Assembly (NCBI GenBank): GCA_944383375.1
Contig: CALWPG010000010.1
Location: 1-36,070 of the forward strand
Reading direction: 5' to 3'
From: an uncultured Clostridia bacterium
GTDB taxonomy: Bacteria > Bacillota > Clostridia > Christensenellales > UBA1242
DNA: 36,070 nt
Shown: positions 1 to 9,057 of the stretch, in pieces
Layout: each line of letters opens with the position of its first letter
Position numbering within the stretch: position 1 is the stretch's first letter
Notes under the pieces: generated by a model
Databases searched by the model: none
What the model was told of the DNA's origin: nothing
Seen by the model: the letters and a program-made list of their open reading frames with translations, nothing else
Made by a program: the position numbers and the translations under genes

Positions 1-2
1 AA

Positions 3-77
3 CAATGCATGAAGTCCGAGCACAAGAAGAGCGGCATGATGCGCCAGCGATTTCTTCTTGAACAGGGGGCAAAATAG
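3..77 (+). CDS. possible C-terminal tail of an upstream gene (partial)
   Basis: An open frame enters the window from the left edge and ends at TAG 75-77, giving about 24 residues rich in Lys, Arg, Met and Gln (ends FLLEQGAK). No family can be recognised from so short a piece. In related genomes the gene before rpsL is often rpoC or a small ribosomal L7Ae-like protein, but the tail does not let me choose. A second frame (2-58) is also open for 18 codons, so the coding call is weak. Confidence 0.25.
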   Translation, partial: QCMKSEHKKSGMMRQRFLLEQGAK

Positions 78-130
78 TTATAGGCAAAAAATGTGGGCAA
101 AAACTGCGTTGTCATTGAGTAATGCCACCG

Positions 131-194
131 TGTCATTCCGAGGAGTAGAACGACGAGGAATCTCTGAGATTTCTCGCTATCGCTCGAAATGACA
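131..194. repeat. palindromic intergenic repeat
   Basis: The ends are inverted: TGTCATTCCGAG at the left and CTCGAAATGACA at the right, with GAGGAATCTC and GAGATTTCTC-like arms inside, so the 64 bases can fold into one long imperfect hairpin. A degenerate piece (GAGATTTCTC ... GAAATGACA) recurs at 1583-1631. Elements of this look are dispersed in many gut Bacillota chromosomes; whether this one is mobile (MITE-like) cannot be told from one window. Confidence 0.6.
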
Positions 195-224
195 AAGAAT
201 TAGTGAATTTTTATATAAATGTTG

Positions 225-253
225 TTGACAAACGTGGCAAAGTTTGGTATCCT
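225..253 (+). promoter_or_regulatory. sigma-A-type promoter of the rpsL operon
   Basis: A perfect -35 TTGACA (225-230) is followed after 17 bp by TATCCT (248-253, 4 of 6 consensus). Transcription would start near 260, about 205 nt before the rpsL start codon, which leaves a long leader. Confidence 0.6.
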
Positions 254-259
254 TTGTAA

Positions 260-430
260 GGTTTTTTATTAAACTCAAGTCCTAATTTATATTAGGCCAA
301 CATTAACAAACAGCAGGTAACAAACTTTCCATAGTTTACCGAATAGTGCTTTTGCACTTTGCATGTTGTGTTAAATTCTTTTAGCATGACAACTGGCAAA
401 TATGGGTTTGTTCCGTATTTGCCTTTTTTG
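260..430 (+). promoter_or_regulatory. structured leader of rpsL ending in an intrinsic terminator
   Basis: Successive hairpins are visible: CCTAAT/ATTAGG (281-296), GGTA..AAACT/AGTTTACC (315-340, with a small bulge), AGTGC/GCACT (345-358), then an 11-bp stem 395-405 with 413-423 (one G-U pair) followed by six T residues (424-429). The last is a textbook intrinsic terminator placed 37 nt before the rpsL start. It lies downstream of the promoter at 225-253, so it would act as an attenuator. It could instead terminate the upstream transcription unit. I do not recognise it as a named ribosomal-protein leader. Confidence 0.5.
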
Positions 431-466
431 TTTATATGTTGAAAATCTTAAAAAAGGAGGAACAAA

Positions 467-844
467 ATGCCTACAATCAATCAGTTAGTTCGTAAAGGTA
501 GAAAGACTTTTGACAAAAAAAGTAAATCCCCACTTCTTGAAAATAGTCCTCAAAAACGTGGTGTTTGCCTTTCTGTTAAAACCACTACACCTAAAAAACC
601 TAACTCAGCTCTTCGTAAGATCGCCAGAGTTAAACTCTCAAATGGTCAAGAAGGCACTTGCTACATTCCAGGCATTGGTCACAACCTTCAAGAGCACAGT
701 GTTGTTCTTGTTCGTGGTGGCAGAGTTAAGGACCTTCCTGGTGTGAGATATCACATAATCCGTGGAAGTCTTGACACAGCCGGTGTTGCAAAACGTATGC
801 AAAGCCGTTCAAAATACGGTGCAAAAAAACCAAAATCTAACTAA
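467..844 (+). CDS. rpsL: 30S ribosomal protein S12
   Basis: The 125-residue product is S12 of the small ribosomal subunit, a decoding-centre protein. Highly conserved blocks are complete: KRGVC near residue 31, [13 protein letters not shown] (about 39-51), [22 protein letters not shown] (70-92) and the basic C-terminus [10 protein letters not shown]. Lys43 and Lys88, the positions usually changed in streptomycin-resistant mutants, are the sensitive wild-type residues. AAGGAGG (454-460) lies 6 nt before the ATG. First gene of the rpsL-rpsG-fusA-tuf block and preceded by a structured leader. Confidence 0.98.
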   Translation: MPTINQLVRKGRKTFDKKSKSPLLENSPQKRGVCLSVKTTTPKKPNSALRKIARVKLSNGQEGTCYIPGIGHNLQEHSVVLVRGGRVKDLPGVRYHIIRGSLDTAGVAKRMQSRSKYGAKKPKSN

Positions 845-876
845 TCTATAACAAATTTATTAAAAGGAGAATCAAA

Positions 877-1350
877 ATGCCAAGAAGAAGTGGAGTGCCA
901 AAAAGAGATGTTTTGCCAGATCCAAAATTCCACAACAAACTTGTTACAAAATTCATTAACCAAGTTATGTATGATGGTAAAAAGGGTATTGCTCAACACA
1001 TAGTATATGGCGCTTTTGACATAATCAAAGACAAAACAGGTGGCGACCCAATTGATGTTTTCACACAAGCTGTTGAAAATGTAAAACCTGTTTTGGAAAC
1101 AAAGGGTAGACGTGTTGGTGGTGCAACATACCAAGTTCCTATGGAAATTCGACCAGAGCGCCGTCAAACCCTTGCTATTCGTTGGATTGTTCAGTTTGCA
1201 AGAAAACGCAATGGTGAACGCACAATGGAAGCAAAAGTTGCAGGCGAACTCATGGATGCTTACAACAACCAAGGCAGTGCCATCAAACGTAGAGATGAGA
1301 TGCACAGGATGGCTGAGGCTAACAAGGCTTTTGCTCACTATCGCTGGTAA
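877..1350 (+). CDS. rpsG: 30S ribosomal protein S7
   Basis: The 157-residue product is S7, the primary 16S rRNA 3'-domain binder that organises the 30S head. The family start [16 protein letters not shown], the [12 protein letters not shown] block, the [16 protein letters not shown] segment (about 101-116) and the C-terminal AHYRW are all present at the usual length. AAAGGAG lies just before the start, and the gene follows rpsL by 32 nt, so the two are co-transcribed. No lesions. Confidence 0.98.
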   Translation: MPRRSGVPKRDVLPDPKFHNKLVTKFINQVMYDGKKGIAQHIVYGAFDIIKDKTGGDPIDVFTQAVENVKPVLETKGRRVGGATYQVPMEIRPERRQTLAIRWIVQFARKRNGERTMEAKVAGELMDAYNNQGSAIKRRDEMHRMAEANKAFAHYRW

Positions 1351-1632
1351 AACACAAAATTGTGGGCAAATACTTCGTTTCTGCCATGCCGTTCCACACA
1401 GTCATTTAGGTTAACTAAACTCCTGCGTGTCACGACATGTCGAGCCTCGTCTTTACCTCACAATTTTGTGTTTTACGGGAGAGATGGAGAGTCTTGCCTT
1501 TCTTGTAAAATTCCCAAAAAATTGAGATATTATCTCTGTCGCACAATTTTGCGTTTTCCACTTCGCCGAGGGTGAAAAGTTGAGAGATTTCTCACTTCGT
1601 TTGAAGTGACATGTGGATGTTTGAAATGACAA
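1349..1632. repeat. intergenic mosaic of palindromic repeats before fusA
   Basis: No gene is supported in this 386-base gap. It holds a 16-bp inverted repeat (AAAACACAAAATTGTG at 1349-1365, complement at 1459-1475), an internal hairpin (1394-1430, arms CACACAG...TTTAG and CTAAA..CTGCGTG), the word CATGTCGAGCCTCGTCTT (1436-1454), another CACAATTTTG-type arm near 1540, and a decayed copy of the GAGATTTCTC/GAAATGACA palindrome (1583-1631). The hairpin and the TGTCGAGCC word recur after fusA at 3851-3910, so the region is made of dispersed elements. Confidence 0.6.
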
Positions 1633-1736
1633 GATTGGCGAGCAAAATGCAAATATATTTTAATTGTAACAAAAACAAACTTATGTGTTTAAAAGTAAAA
1701 AAATAATAGAAAAATTTATAATAAAGGAGAAAATTA

Positions 1737-3812
1737 ATGGCAGAAGAGAGTTTGAAATTCACTCGTAACGTTGGTATCATGGCTCACATCGATGCCGGCA
1801 AAACGACAACAACAGAAAGAATTCTTTTCTACACTGGTATCAACCATAAAATTGGTGAAGTGCACGATGGTGCTGCAACAATGGACTGGATGGCACAAGA
1901 ACAAGAACGTGGTATAACCATAACTTCTGCTTGTACAACTTGCCATTGGAAAAATCACAAAATCAATATCATCGACACTCCGGGACACGTTGACTTCACA
2001 ATTGAAGTTTTGCGTTCATTAAAGGTTCTTGATGGTGCAGTTTTGGTGCTTAGTGCGCGTGATAAAGTTCAACCACAGACCGAAACAGTTTGGCGTCAAG
2101 CAAACGAATGCAAAGTTCCTGTAATCATCTTTGTAAACAAAATGGACAGAGATGATGCATATTTTGACAAATGCGTTGAATCAGTTAGAGATAGACTTCA
2201 CACAAAGCCATTGCCACTTCAAATGCCAATTGGTATGGCTGATACTTTCAAAGGTATAATTGATCTTTTAACAATGAAGGCATATATTCCAGAAGATGAT
2301 TTTGGAAAAATTGTTGATGAAGTTGAAATACCTGAGGAATACAAAGCAGAGGCACAAAAACGTCACGATGAGCTTATCGAAGCTATCGTTGAAACTGACG
2401 ATGCACTTTTGGAAAAATATTTTGGTGGTGAAGAGATTACTCTTGACGAACTGAAAAAAGCAATAAGAAAAGCAACCATCGCAAAACAAGTTACACCAAT
2501 GCTTTGTGGTTCTTCATACAAAAACAAAGGTGTTCAAAACCTTCTTGACGCAATGGTAGATTATCTACCTGCTCCAACTGATATTGAGTCCATAAAGGGC
2601 ATCAATCCAGAGACTGGAGAGGAAGAAGTTCGCCATCCAGACTTCAATGCACCACTTGCAGGCCTTGCATTCAAAATTGCAACTGACCCATATGTTGGAA
2701 CACTTACGTTCTTCCGTGTATACAGTGGTGTACTCAAAGCAGGATCATATGTTTACAATGCAAACACAGGTAAAACTGAACGTGTTGGTAGACTTATCCG
2801 TATGCACGCAAACAATCGTACTGAAATAAGCGAAGTAAAAGCAGGCGATATAGCCGCAATAGTAGGACTCAAAGACACCATCACAGGACACACTCTTTGC
2901 GATGAAGATCACCCAATCCAACTTGAAAGTATGAAGTTCCCAGAGCCAGTTATCCAACTTGCCATCGAACCTAAAACAAAGGATATGCAAGAAAAGATGG
3001 CTATTGCACTTGGAAAACTTTCAAGAGAAGATCCATCATTTAGAGTTCAAACCGATCAAGAAACTGGACAAACCTTGATTTCTGGTATGGGTGAGTTGCA
3101 CCTTGAAATCATCGTTGATAGACTTCTTCGCGAGTTTAAGGTTGAAGCCAATGTCGGCAAACCACAAGTTGCATACCGTGAGACAATCAGAAAAACTGTT
3201 GAGGCAGAAGGTAAATTTGTTCGTCAAAGCGGTGGTAAAGGTCAATACGGTCACTGCTGGGTTAAGTTTGAACCACTTGAGCCAGGTTCTGGCTATGAAT
3301 TTGTTGATAAGACTGTTGGTGGGTCAATTCCAAAAGAATTTATTCAACCTGTCAACAAAGGTATTGATGAAGCTAGAATGAACGGTGTTATCGCTGGTTA
3401 TGAGACAATTGACTTCAGAGCAACTGTTTTCGACGGATCATACCATGATGTCGACTCCAGTGAAATGGCGTTTAAGATCGCGGGATCACTTGCATTCAAA
3501 GAGGGTGCAGCCAAAGCAGATCCAGTGCTACTTGAGCCTATCATGAAAGTTGAAGTTGACGTTCCAGATGAATACCTTGGAACAGTCATGGGCAACCTCA
3601 CATCACGTCGTGGTATACTGCTTGGAAATGACTCAATTCCAGGATATCAACGTGTTCGTGCAGAAGTGCCACTAGCAGAAATGTTCGGTTATGCGACCGA
3701 TCTTCGTTCTCAAACCCAAGGACGTGGTACCTTCGTTATGGAACCACTTAAGTATCAAGAGGTGCCTAGGTCTATTACAGAGAAGATTGTTGGCGAACGC
3801 AAGAGAAATTGA
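1737..3812 (+). CDS. fusA: elongation factor G
   Basis: The 691-residue product is EF-G, the GTPase that drives tRNA-mRNA translocation on the ribosome. GTPase motifs are intact: AHIDAGKT (16-23), DTPGH (80-84), NKMD (134-137). Domains II to V follow with typical signatures, for example [20 protein letters not shown] and GRGTFVME near the C-terminus. Length is normal. AAAGGAG lies just before the ATG. The gene is separated from rpsG by a 386-nt repeat-rich gap, longer than usual for this operon. Confidence 0.98.
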   Translation: MAEESLKFTRNVGIMAHIDAGKTTTTERILFYTGINHKIGEVHDGAATMDWMAQEQERGITITSACTTCHWKNHKINIIDTPGHVDFTIEVLRSLKVLDGAVLVLSARDKVQPQTETVWRQANECKVPVIIFVNKMDRDDAYFDKCVESVRDRLHTKPLPLQMPIGMADTFKGIIDLLTMKAYIPEDDFGKIVDEVEIPEEYKAEAQKRHDELIEAIVETDDALLEKYFGGEEITLDELKKAIRKATIAKQVTPMLCGSSYKNKGVQNLLDAMVDYLPAPTDIESIKGINPETGEEEVRHPDFNAPLAGLAFKIATDPYVGTLTFFRVYSGVLKAGSYVYNANTGKTERVGRLIRMHANNRTEISEVKAGDIAAIVGLKDTITGHTLCDEDHPIQLESMKFPEPVIQLAIEPKTKDMQEKMAIALGKLSREDPSFRVQTDQETGQTLISGMGELHLEIIVDRLLREFKVEANVGKPQVAYRETIRKTVEAEGKFVRQSGGKGQYGHCWVKFEPLEPGSGYEFVDKTVGGSIPKEFIQPVNKGIDEARMNGVIAGYETIDFRATVFDGSYHDVDSSEMAFKIAGSLAFKEGAAKADPVLLEPIMKVEVDVPDEYLGTVMGNLTSRRGILLGNDSIPGYQRVRAEVPLAEMFGYATDLRSQTQGRGTFVMEPLKYQEVPRSITEKIVGERKRN

Positions 3813-3824
3813 CAATAAACTGCG

Positions 3825-4030
3825 AAATACTGCGTTTACTGTCAAGCGCGCCCACACAGTCATTTAGGCAACTAAACTCCTGCGTGGTCGCCCTTGTCGA
3901 GCCTTGTCTTTCTTGTTTCTTGCCAATTTCTTGCAAAAATACAAATTTGCCCTTATACTCTGACATGTCGAGCCTTGTCTTGCTTGCTTTTAGGTAATTT
4001 TATAGTTGCACATGCGAGCCTTGTGTTTTA
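3825..4030. repeat. intergenic mosaic of repeats after fusA
   Basis: This 372-base gap has no supported gene. A hairpin element at 3851-3887 (CACACAGTCATTTAGG ... CTAAACTCCTGCGTGG) matches the one at 1394-1430 upstream of fusA. The word TGTCGAGCCTTGTCTT occurs at 3895-3910 and 3966-3981, with a weaker version at 4011-4030. An 8-bp hairpin AAAGTCGT/ACGACTTT (4068-4091) follows but lacks a T tract. Confidence 0.55.
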
Positions 4031-4120
4031 ACTTAGGGCATGTAATGTTGTTGCTTGGAAAAGGCTAAAAGTCGTTTAAATATACGACTTTCAAATAAAA
4101 AAATATTTATTAAAAATGTT

Positions 4121-4148
4121 TTGCAAAAAACAAAAACTATGTTAAAAT
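4121..4148 (+). promoter_or_regulatory. promoter of tuf
   Basis: TTGCAA (4121-4126), a 16-bp spacer and TAAAAT (4143-4148) lie about 36 nt before the tuf start. This suggests tuf has its own promoter, in keeping with the long repeat-filled gap that separates it from fusA. Confidence 0.5.
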
Positions 4149-4184
4149 CATTACGACTAATTTAAAAAAGGAGATTATTTTAAA

Positions 4185-5387
4185 ATGGCTAAGGAAAAAT
4201 TCGATAGAAGTAAGACCCACGTAAACATTGGTACCATTGGACACGTTGACCATGGTAAAACAACTCTTACTTCTGCTATTTGCCAATATTGCGCACTTAA
4301 AGGCCTTGCTGAAAAGATGAAATATGAAGACATCGACAAGGCACCAGAAGAAAAAGCAAGAGGTATCACAATCAACACAGCGCATGTTGAGTACCAAACA
4401 GAAAAAAGGCACTATGCACACGTAGACTGCCCAGGACACGCAGACTATGTTAAGAACATGATTACAGGTGCCGCACAGATGGACGGAGCTATCCTTGTTG
4501 TTTCAGCAGCAGATGGTCCAATGCCACAGACAAGAGAGCACATCTTGCTTGCTCGTCAGGTTGGTGTTCCATACATCGTTGTATTCATGAACAAAATGGA
4601 TCAAGCTGATCCAGAGCTCGCTGACCTTGTTGAAATGGAAATCCGTGAACTTTTGACATCATATGATTTCCCAGGAGACACAACTCCTATCATCAAAGGT
4701 TCTGCACTCAAAGCATGTGAAGCATGTGAAGCTGGTGACATGAACAGCGAATGGTTAAAACCTATCCAAGAACTTCTTGACACCATCGACACATACATTC
4801 CAGACCCAGTTCGTGAAACAGACAAACCATTCTTGATGCCAGTTGAAGACGTATTCACAATCACAGGTCGTGGTACTGTTGCAACAGGTAGAGTTGAGAG
4901 AGGAACAATCAAACTCAACGACACAGTTGAAATCGTTGGTATGAAAGACAGTGGTAAACAAACAGTTGTTACCGGTGTTGAAATGTTCAGAAAACTTCTT
5001 GATGAAGCTCAAGCAGGAGACAACGTAGGACTTCTTCTTCGTGGTATCCAAAGAAATGAAATCGAAAGAGGACAAGTTCTTGCAAAACCTGGTTCAATCA
5101 AACCACACACAAAATTCAGTGCTCAAGTTTACGTACTCAAGAAAGAAGAAGGTGGCCGTCATACTCCATTCTTCAATGGTTATCGTCCACAATTCTATTT
5201 CAGAACAACTGACGTTACTGGTACAATCAAACTCCCAGAGGGCGTTGAAATGGTTATGCCTGGTGACAACGTTACAATGGAAATTGAGCTTATCACTCCT
5301 ATCGCTATTGAAGAAGGTTTGCGCTTCGCTATTCGTGAAGGTGGCAGAACAGTTGGTAGTGGTGTAGTTTCAAAAATTGAACAATAA
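4185..5387 (+). CDS. tuf: elongation factor Tu
   Basis: The 400-residue product is EF-Tu, the GTPase that delivers aminoacyl-tRNA to the ribosome. GHVDHGKT (19-26), DCPGH (81-85) and NKMD (136-139) form the nucleotide pocket; the switch segment RGITIN and the domain II/III blocks [14 protein letters not shown] and MPGDNV follow. The C-terminus is standard. AAAAAGGAG precedes the start. A strong terminator follows, so the translation block ends here. Confidence 0.98.
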   Translation: MAKEKFDRSKTHVNIGTIGHVDHGKTTLTSAICQYCALKGLAEKMKYEDIDKAPEEKARGITINTAHVEYQTEKRHYAHVDCPGHADYVKNMITGAAQMDGAILVVSAADGPMPQTREHILLARQVGVPYIVVFMNKMDQADPELADLVEMEIRELLTSYDFPGDTTPIIKGSALKACEACEAGDMNSEWLKPIQELLDTIDTYIPDPVRETDKPFLMPVEDVFTITGRGTVATGRVERGTIKLNDTVEIVGMKDSGKQTVVTGVEMFRKLLDEAQAGDNVGLLLRGIQRNEIERGQVLAKPGSIKPHTKFSAQVYVLKKEEGGRHTPFFNGYRPQFYFRTTDVTGTIKLPEGVEMVMPGDNVTMEIELITPIAIEEGLRFAIREGGRTVGSGVVSKIEQ

Positions 5388-5437
5388 TTTTTAACCCAGA
5401 CTATTTCGCAAAGATTAACCCAATTTGTGAATTTATA

Positions 5438-5477
5438 AAAAGATGCAATTCTAACCCAAGTTGCATCTTTTTTTTAT
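5438..5477 (+). terminator. intrinsic terminator of tuf
   Basis: Arms AAAAGATGCAA (5438-5448) and TTGCATCTTTT (5461-5471) form an 11-bp stem with a 12-nt loop, followed by a long T run to 5475. Confidence 0.9.
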
Positions 5478-5539
5478 TTTTTGTTCTAAATGCCAAAAAC
5501 TTGAAATACATTATAGCATATTGGAAATATGGAGGGATT

Positions 5540-7078
5540 ATGGCGAATAATAATTCATACGATAAGTTTTTTTCTGTAAAAAAGGTAAGGTTAAATGATG
5601 TCACCTCATCATTTGAATGTTCTGTGACTATTGATAGTACGGAGAACATAGCAAAAGTACTTGCCGTGAATGTGTCCAGTGGATTGCCACAAACTGAGGC
5701 ACTTAATGGTGAAGCAAATATTAGTGGTAATGCACTTGTCACCATTGTGTACGAAACTGAGAGTGGTCTTGTTGGCAATGCTCAATATTGCTCGCCATAT
5801 TCTTTAAAAGTGACGAGTAATGAAATAACTCCTCAATCTCATATATTAGCTAAAGTTCAAAATATTGACTCTAAAGTTACAGCATTAAATAACAATGTCG
5901 CATCTGTGGAATATGAAGTGACGCTTTGTGTTTATGCTGTTTCAGTAGTTGAGGTGCCATATCTTTCTGAAACTTCAGATGACGTTTGTACGACTATGGA
6001 GGATATGACATATCAGACACTTCTTGGCACTTGCAATTCAAATTGGATGGAAAATATAGAGGTAAGTGTTAAAGAGCCTGTTCGTAGTGTGATATCTACA
6101 ACAAGTGATGTACATCTAACCAGCGCTGAAAGCAATGACGGTTTTGTGACACTTTGTGCCACTTTGGTTAGCAAAATAACATATGTTACAGACACCGAAG
6201 AACCACAAATACGCACAGTTTATAATAAGACGGAAGTCAAACAAGAAGTTGAATGTTCATATTCTACAAAGGGTAGTTTGCTTGATGTCATGATAGATGA
6301 CAATAGTTGTGAGGTTAAAACAACTGTAAGCGAAAACTCAGAAGAAGTTAAACTCAGTATAACCATTCCTCTTGATGTACGCATTCTTGTTTACGGAGTC
6401 AATACTGTAACAATTCCTGCCGATCTTTTCAGTACGGAAAATGTTCTCACCACAACCACACAAAGTTTTGAAAATACCCTTACATGCGAGCCTATTGTGT
6501 TTGATAAAAAAATCGAAGGAAGCTTGCTTCTTTCTGATGATGAACCAAGAATAGATAAACTACTTGCCGTCAACTATTCGAAAGCAGTGATTACAAACGA
6601 ATACATTGATAGTGGAACATACAACCTTAGTGGAGTTTTGACAAGTAATCTTATCTACTTCAATGATGAGGAATCTAGACCTAATTCAATTGATGTTGAA
6701 ATACCATTTGTTGTAAGTTATCAAACTGAAATTGACGGTGATGTAATGTTTGATACCCATGTCACTGCTTGTGATGTCGATGTGATGGTTAAAAAGGGTA
6801 GAGATGTGTATGTTGATGCTGTGCTCCTTGTTCACTCAAATGTATGCAAAACAACTCAGGGTGCTGTTATTTCAGACATAGAAAAGACTGAACCTTTGCC
6901 AGAAAAAGATTGTGCAATTGAAATATATTTTGGAAAAGTAGGTGAAAAAATTTGGGACATTGCAAAAAAACTGTTTATTCGCCCAGAACTTATCTACAAG
7001 CAAAATCCAACACTCACAGAAGAAACCCTCCCTGAAGATATGCGACTGGCACTGTATTATCAAAAAAATTATAAATAA
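5540..7078 (+). CDS. sipL: SipL-like SPOCS/DUF3794 and LysM spore morphogenesis protein
   Basis: The 512-residue product contains repeated SPOCS (DUF3794) domains; the clearest, RIDKLLAVNYSKAVIT at about residue 340, matches the typical start of the fold. It ends in a LysM-like module with YFGKVGEKIWDIAKKLF and YKQNP. This order and length (about 520 residues) are those of Clostridium SipL, which binds the coat ATPase SpoIVA through its LysM end during coat assembly. I chose the ATG at 5540 because GGAGGG (5531-5536) lies just before it; an in-frame ATG at 5501 lacks a site. The identification rests on motif and architecture. Other SPOCS-LysM proteins exist, so the symbol is probable rather than certain. 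Confidence 0.7.
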   Translation: MANNNSYDKFFSVKKVRLNDVTSSFECSVTIDSTENIAKVLAVNVSSGLPQTEALNGEANISGNALVTIVYETESGLVGNAQYCSPYSLKVTSNEITPQSHILAKVQNIDSKVTALNNNVASVEYEVTLCVYAVSVVEVPYLSETSDDVCTTMEDMTYQTLLGTCNSNWMENIEVSVKEPVRSVISTTSDVHLTSAESNDGFVTLCATLVSKITYVTDTEEPQIRTVYNKTEVKQEVECSYSTKGSLLDVMIDDNSCEVKTTVSENSEEVKLSITIPLDVRILVYGVNTVTIPADLFSTENVLTTTTQSFENTLTCEPIVFDKKIEGSLLLSDDEPRIDKLLAVNYSKAVITNEYIDSGTYNLSGVLTSNLIYFNDEESRPNSIDVEIPFVVSYQTEIDGDVMFDTHVTACDVDVMVKKGRDVYVDAVLLVHSNVCKTTQGAVISDIEKTEPLPEKDCAIEIYFGKVGEKIWDIAKKLFIRPELIYKQNPTLTEETLPEDMRLALYYQKNYK

Positions 7079-7110
7079 AAAAGGGGTCATTCGTCTGATA
7101 GCTAGAAATT

Positions 7111-7148
7111 AAAAAACATCGCATGTATACATCCATGCGATGTTTTTA
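7111..7148. terminator. bidirectional terminator
   Basis: AAAAAACATCGCATG and CATGCGATGTTTTT form a 14-15-bp stem between the convergent sipL-like gene and the minus-strand gene, with A and T tracts on both sides, so it serves both. Confidence 0.9.
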
Positions 7149-7853
7149 TTTCGTCTTTTTCTTTTTTCTGCCTTTTATTCTCAAAATTATACTAAGAATT
7201 GCCAAGCAGGTTATAAGTGTTGAAATTGCCACAATGATTGACCAATTTATACCTGGTACATTTAAATTTGCCGTTTCAACATAATACATCAAAATTTCAT
7301 TATTTTCACCATAAAATGAAATGTATGTATATTGTTTATTTGTGTCATAGCCATCAAGCACTCTGACAGGTGTATCCTTATTTAGCACTATGCCCGTTTC
7401 GGTGTACTTGTCTTGGCTTACATCATATGAATAAACCATTGTGTTGTCATTTTTTATAGTTGCATTGTCATCAAGGGTTTTTTCTGGTGAGGATACTGAG
7501 CTGTCCAATGTGTGAGCCTTAAGGACATAGCCAGTTTCATTTTCTGTCACATTTTCAACAATGCCATATATTATGATTTTATAAAAAGTTGGATCAGTTT
7601 GTGCAGTAGATGTATCAAGTGTCAAAACTGTCCCCTCGCTTAGCATGATGTCTTTTGTCACCATTTCACCATTTTCTAGTGTTTGATAAGTATAAAACTC
7701 ACTTTTTATTGATGGTTGCTTGTATATTGGTGTTGGTAGAACAACAGTCACTTGCTTTACCGTGTCAGCAAAAGCCATGGTGTTGTAACTTGGTGAAACA
7801 AAAGTGACTAAAAGCAAAAAACAAATTAAAATTGGCATAAATATTTTTCTCAT
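7146..7853 (-). CDS. secreted, C-terminally membrane-anchored hypothetical protein
   Basis: The 235-residue product is not a family I can name. It starts with a clear signal peptide (MRKIFMPILICFLLLVTFVS, cleavage probably after the AFA near residue 28). Its extracytoplasmic part has two similar segments (about 30-105 and 115-190) built from short strands; phrases such as GTVLTLD and KDTPVRVLDGYD resemble bacterial SH3-like domains. A transmembrane helix (about 203-225) and a Lys/Arg-rich tail RIKGRKKKKTK anchor it with the C-terminus inside. The layout suggests a cell-wall-sensing or wall-binding envelope protein, which is inference. It converges on the sipL-like gene and diverges from prfB. 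Confidence 0.75.
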   Translation of the reverse strand: MRKIFMPILICFLLLVTFVSPSYNTMAFADTVKQVTVVLPTPIYKQPSIKSEFYTYQTLENGEMVTKDIMLSEGTVLTLDTSTAQTDPTFYKIIIYGIVENVTENETGYVLKAHTLDSSVSSPEKTLDDNATIKNDNTMVYSYDVSQDKYTETGIVLNKDTPVRVLDGYDTNKQYTYISFYGENNEILMYYVETANLNVPGINWSIIVAISTLITCLAILSIILRIKGRKKKKTK

Positions 7854-7894
7854 ACCGATATTTTAACTCATAATCAGCAATTTTGCAAGGTTAT

Positions 7895-7923
7895 TTGACG
7901 AAAGTGTTATTTAATGCTAAAAT
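7895..7923 (+). promoter_or_regulatory. promoter of prfB
   Basis: TTGACG (7895-7900), a 17-bp spacer and TAAAAT (7918-7923) with an extended TGC just before it. The start codon of prfB lies 23 nt further on. Confidence 0.7.
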
Positions 7924-7945
7924 CTTTGTGTTTTAGGAGTTTTTT

Positions 7946-9047
7946 ATGATTATAATTCAAAATGCGAAAGAACAACAACAAAAAAATAAACAAAATTTAC
8001 AAGTAATAAAGGAGTGTCTTTGACTTACCAAAATTAAATTCAAAAAAACAGGAACTTGAGCTTGAACAGCAAAACCCTGAAATTTTTAGCGATGCAAATA
8101 AAAATAAAAGAATTGGTCAAGAACTCAAAAGTGTTTCATCTAAATTGGATAAAGTAGCTTATCTTGAATCACTTCTTAGTGACATTGATACAATTATAGA
8201 ACTTTTGGAATTGGAAAGTGACCAGTCTTTGGAAAGTGATCTGGAAAATAAATTAAACCAGGCAGAAACACAACTAGAGAACTTTAAAATAGACACCTTG
8301 CTAAACGGCAAATATGATTCACTAAATGCAATTGTGACACTTCACGCAGGTGCTGGTGGCACCGAGGCTCAGGACTGGACAGAGATGTTGTTTAGAATGT
8401 ACTCCATGTATGCAGACAAAAAAGGTTATGATATAACTGTGCTTGATGAACTTGTCGGTGATGAAGCGGGGATAAAAAGCATTACTTTTTTAGTCAGTGG
8501 CGAAAATGCCTATGGATATTTAAAGTGCGAAAAGGGCGTGCATCGTCTTGTTCGGATATCTCCATTTGATGCAGGAGCCAGACGCCATACAAGTTTTGCC
8601 AGTGTCGAAGTTATGCCCGAAATTGAAAGTAGCCCAGAAATTCAAATAAGACCAGAGGACTTAAAAGTGGACACTTTCAGGTCAAGTGGGGCTGGTGGTC
8701 AGCATATCAACAAAACTGAAAGCGCAATAAGAATAACGCACATACCAACTGGTATTGTCGTAAGTTGCCAAACAGAAAGAAGTCAAATTCAAAACAGAGA
8801 GACGGCTATGAAGATGCTGTACAGCAAACTTGCTGAAAAACAAGAGGCAGAAGAGATGGAAAAACTTTCTGCCATCAAAGGCGAAATTAAAAAAATTGAA
8901 TGGGGAAGTCAGATACGAAGTTATGTTTTTTGTCCTTATACTTTGGTTAAAGATCATAGGACTGCCTATGAAACCTCAAATATTGATGATGTAATGAATG
9001 GGAACATTCAGCCCTTCATTAACGATTATCTTATAAAAAGTAATTGA
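7946..9047 (+). CDS. prfB: peptide chain release factor 2 with programmed +1 frameshift
   Basis: RF2 reads UGA and UAA stops. Translation starts at ATG 7946 after TTTTAGGAG, runs 25 codons to an in-frame TGA (8021-8023), then continues in the +1 frame to 9047. The product is 366 residues, the usual RF2 length. With this joining, the tripeptide anticodon SPF falls at 205-207 and the catalytic GGQ at 250-252, the same numbers as in E. coli RF2, which supports both start and shift. A TTG at 8145 gives a shorter 300-residue frame, but it would lose most of domain 1. The gene is followed 10 nt later by tsaD. Confidence 0.95.
8008..8024 (+). promoter_or_regulatory. prfB programmed frameshift site
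   Basis: AAAGGAG (8008-8014) acts as an internal Shine-Dalgarno three bases upstream of CTT TGA C (8018-8024). This is the known RF2 autoregulatory site: scarce RF2 leaves the UGA unread and favours +1 slippage on CUU. Spacing and the CTTTGAC heptamer match the established pattern. Confidence 0.93.
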
Positions 9048-9057
9048 TAAGGAATAA

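Noticed and set aside
841-1338. Long minus-strand open frame opposite rpsG
   Set aside because: It mirrors rpsG exactly, has no ribosome site and no family resemblance; S7 on the plus strand is certain.
1717-1722. TATAAT just before fusA as a -10 box
   Set aside because: It lies immediately before the ribosome site, with no matching -35 at a proper distance, and a start there would remove the Shine-Dalgarno from the message.
4068-4091. Hairpin AAAGTCGT/ACGACTTT as terminator of fusA
   Set aside because: No T tract follows it on the plus strand, so it is not called as a terminator.
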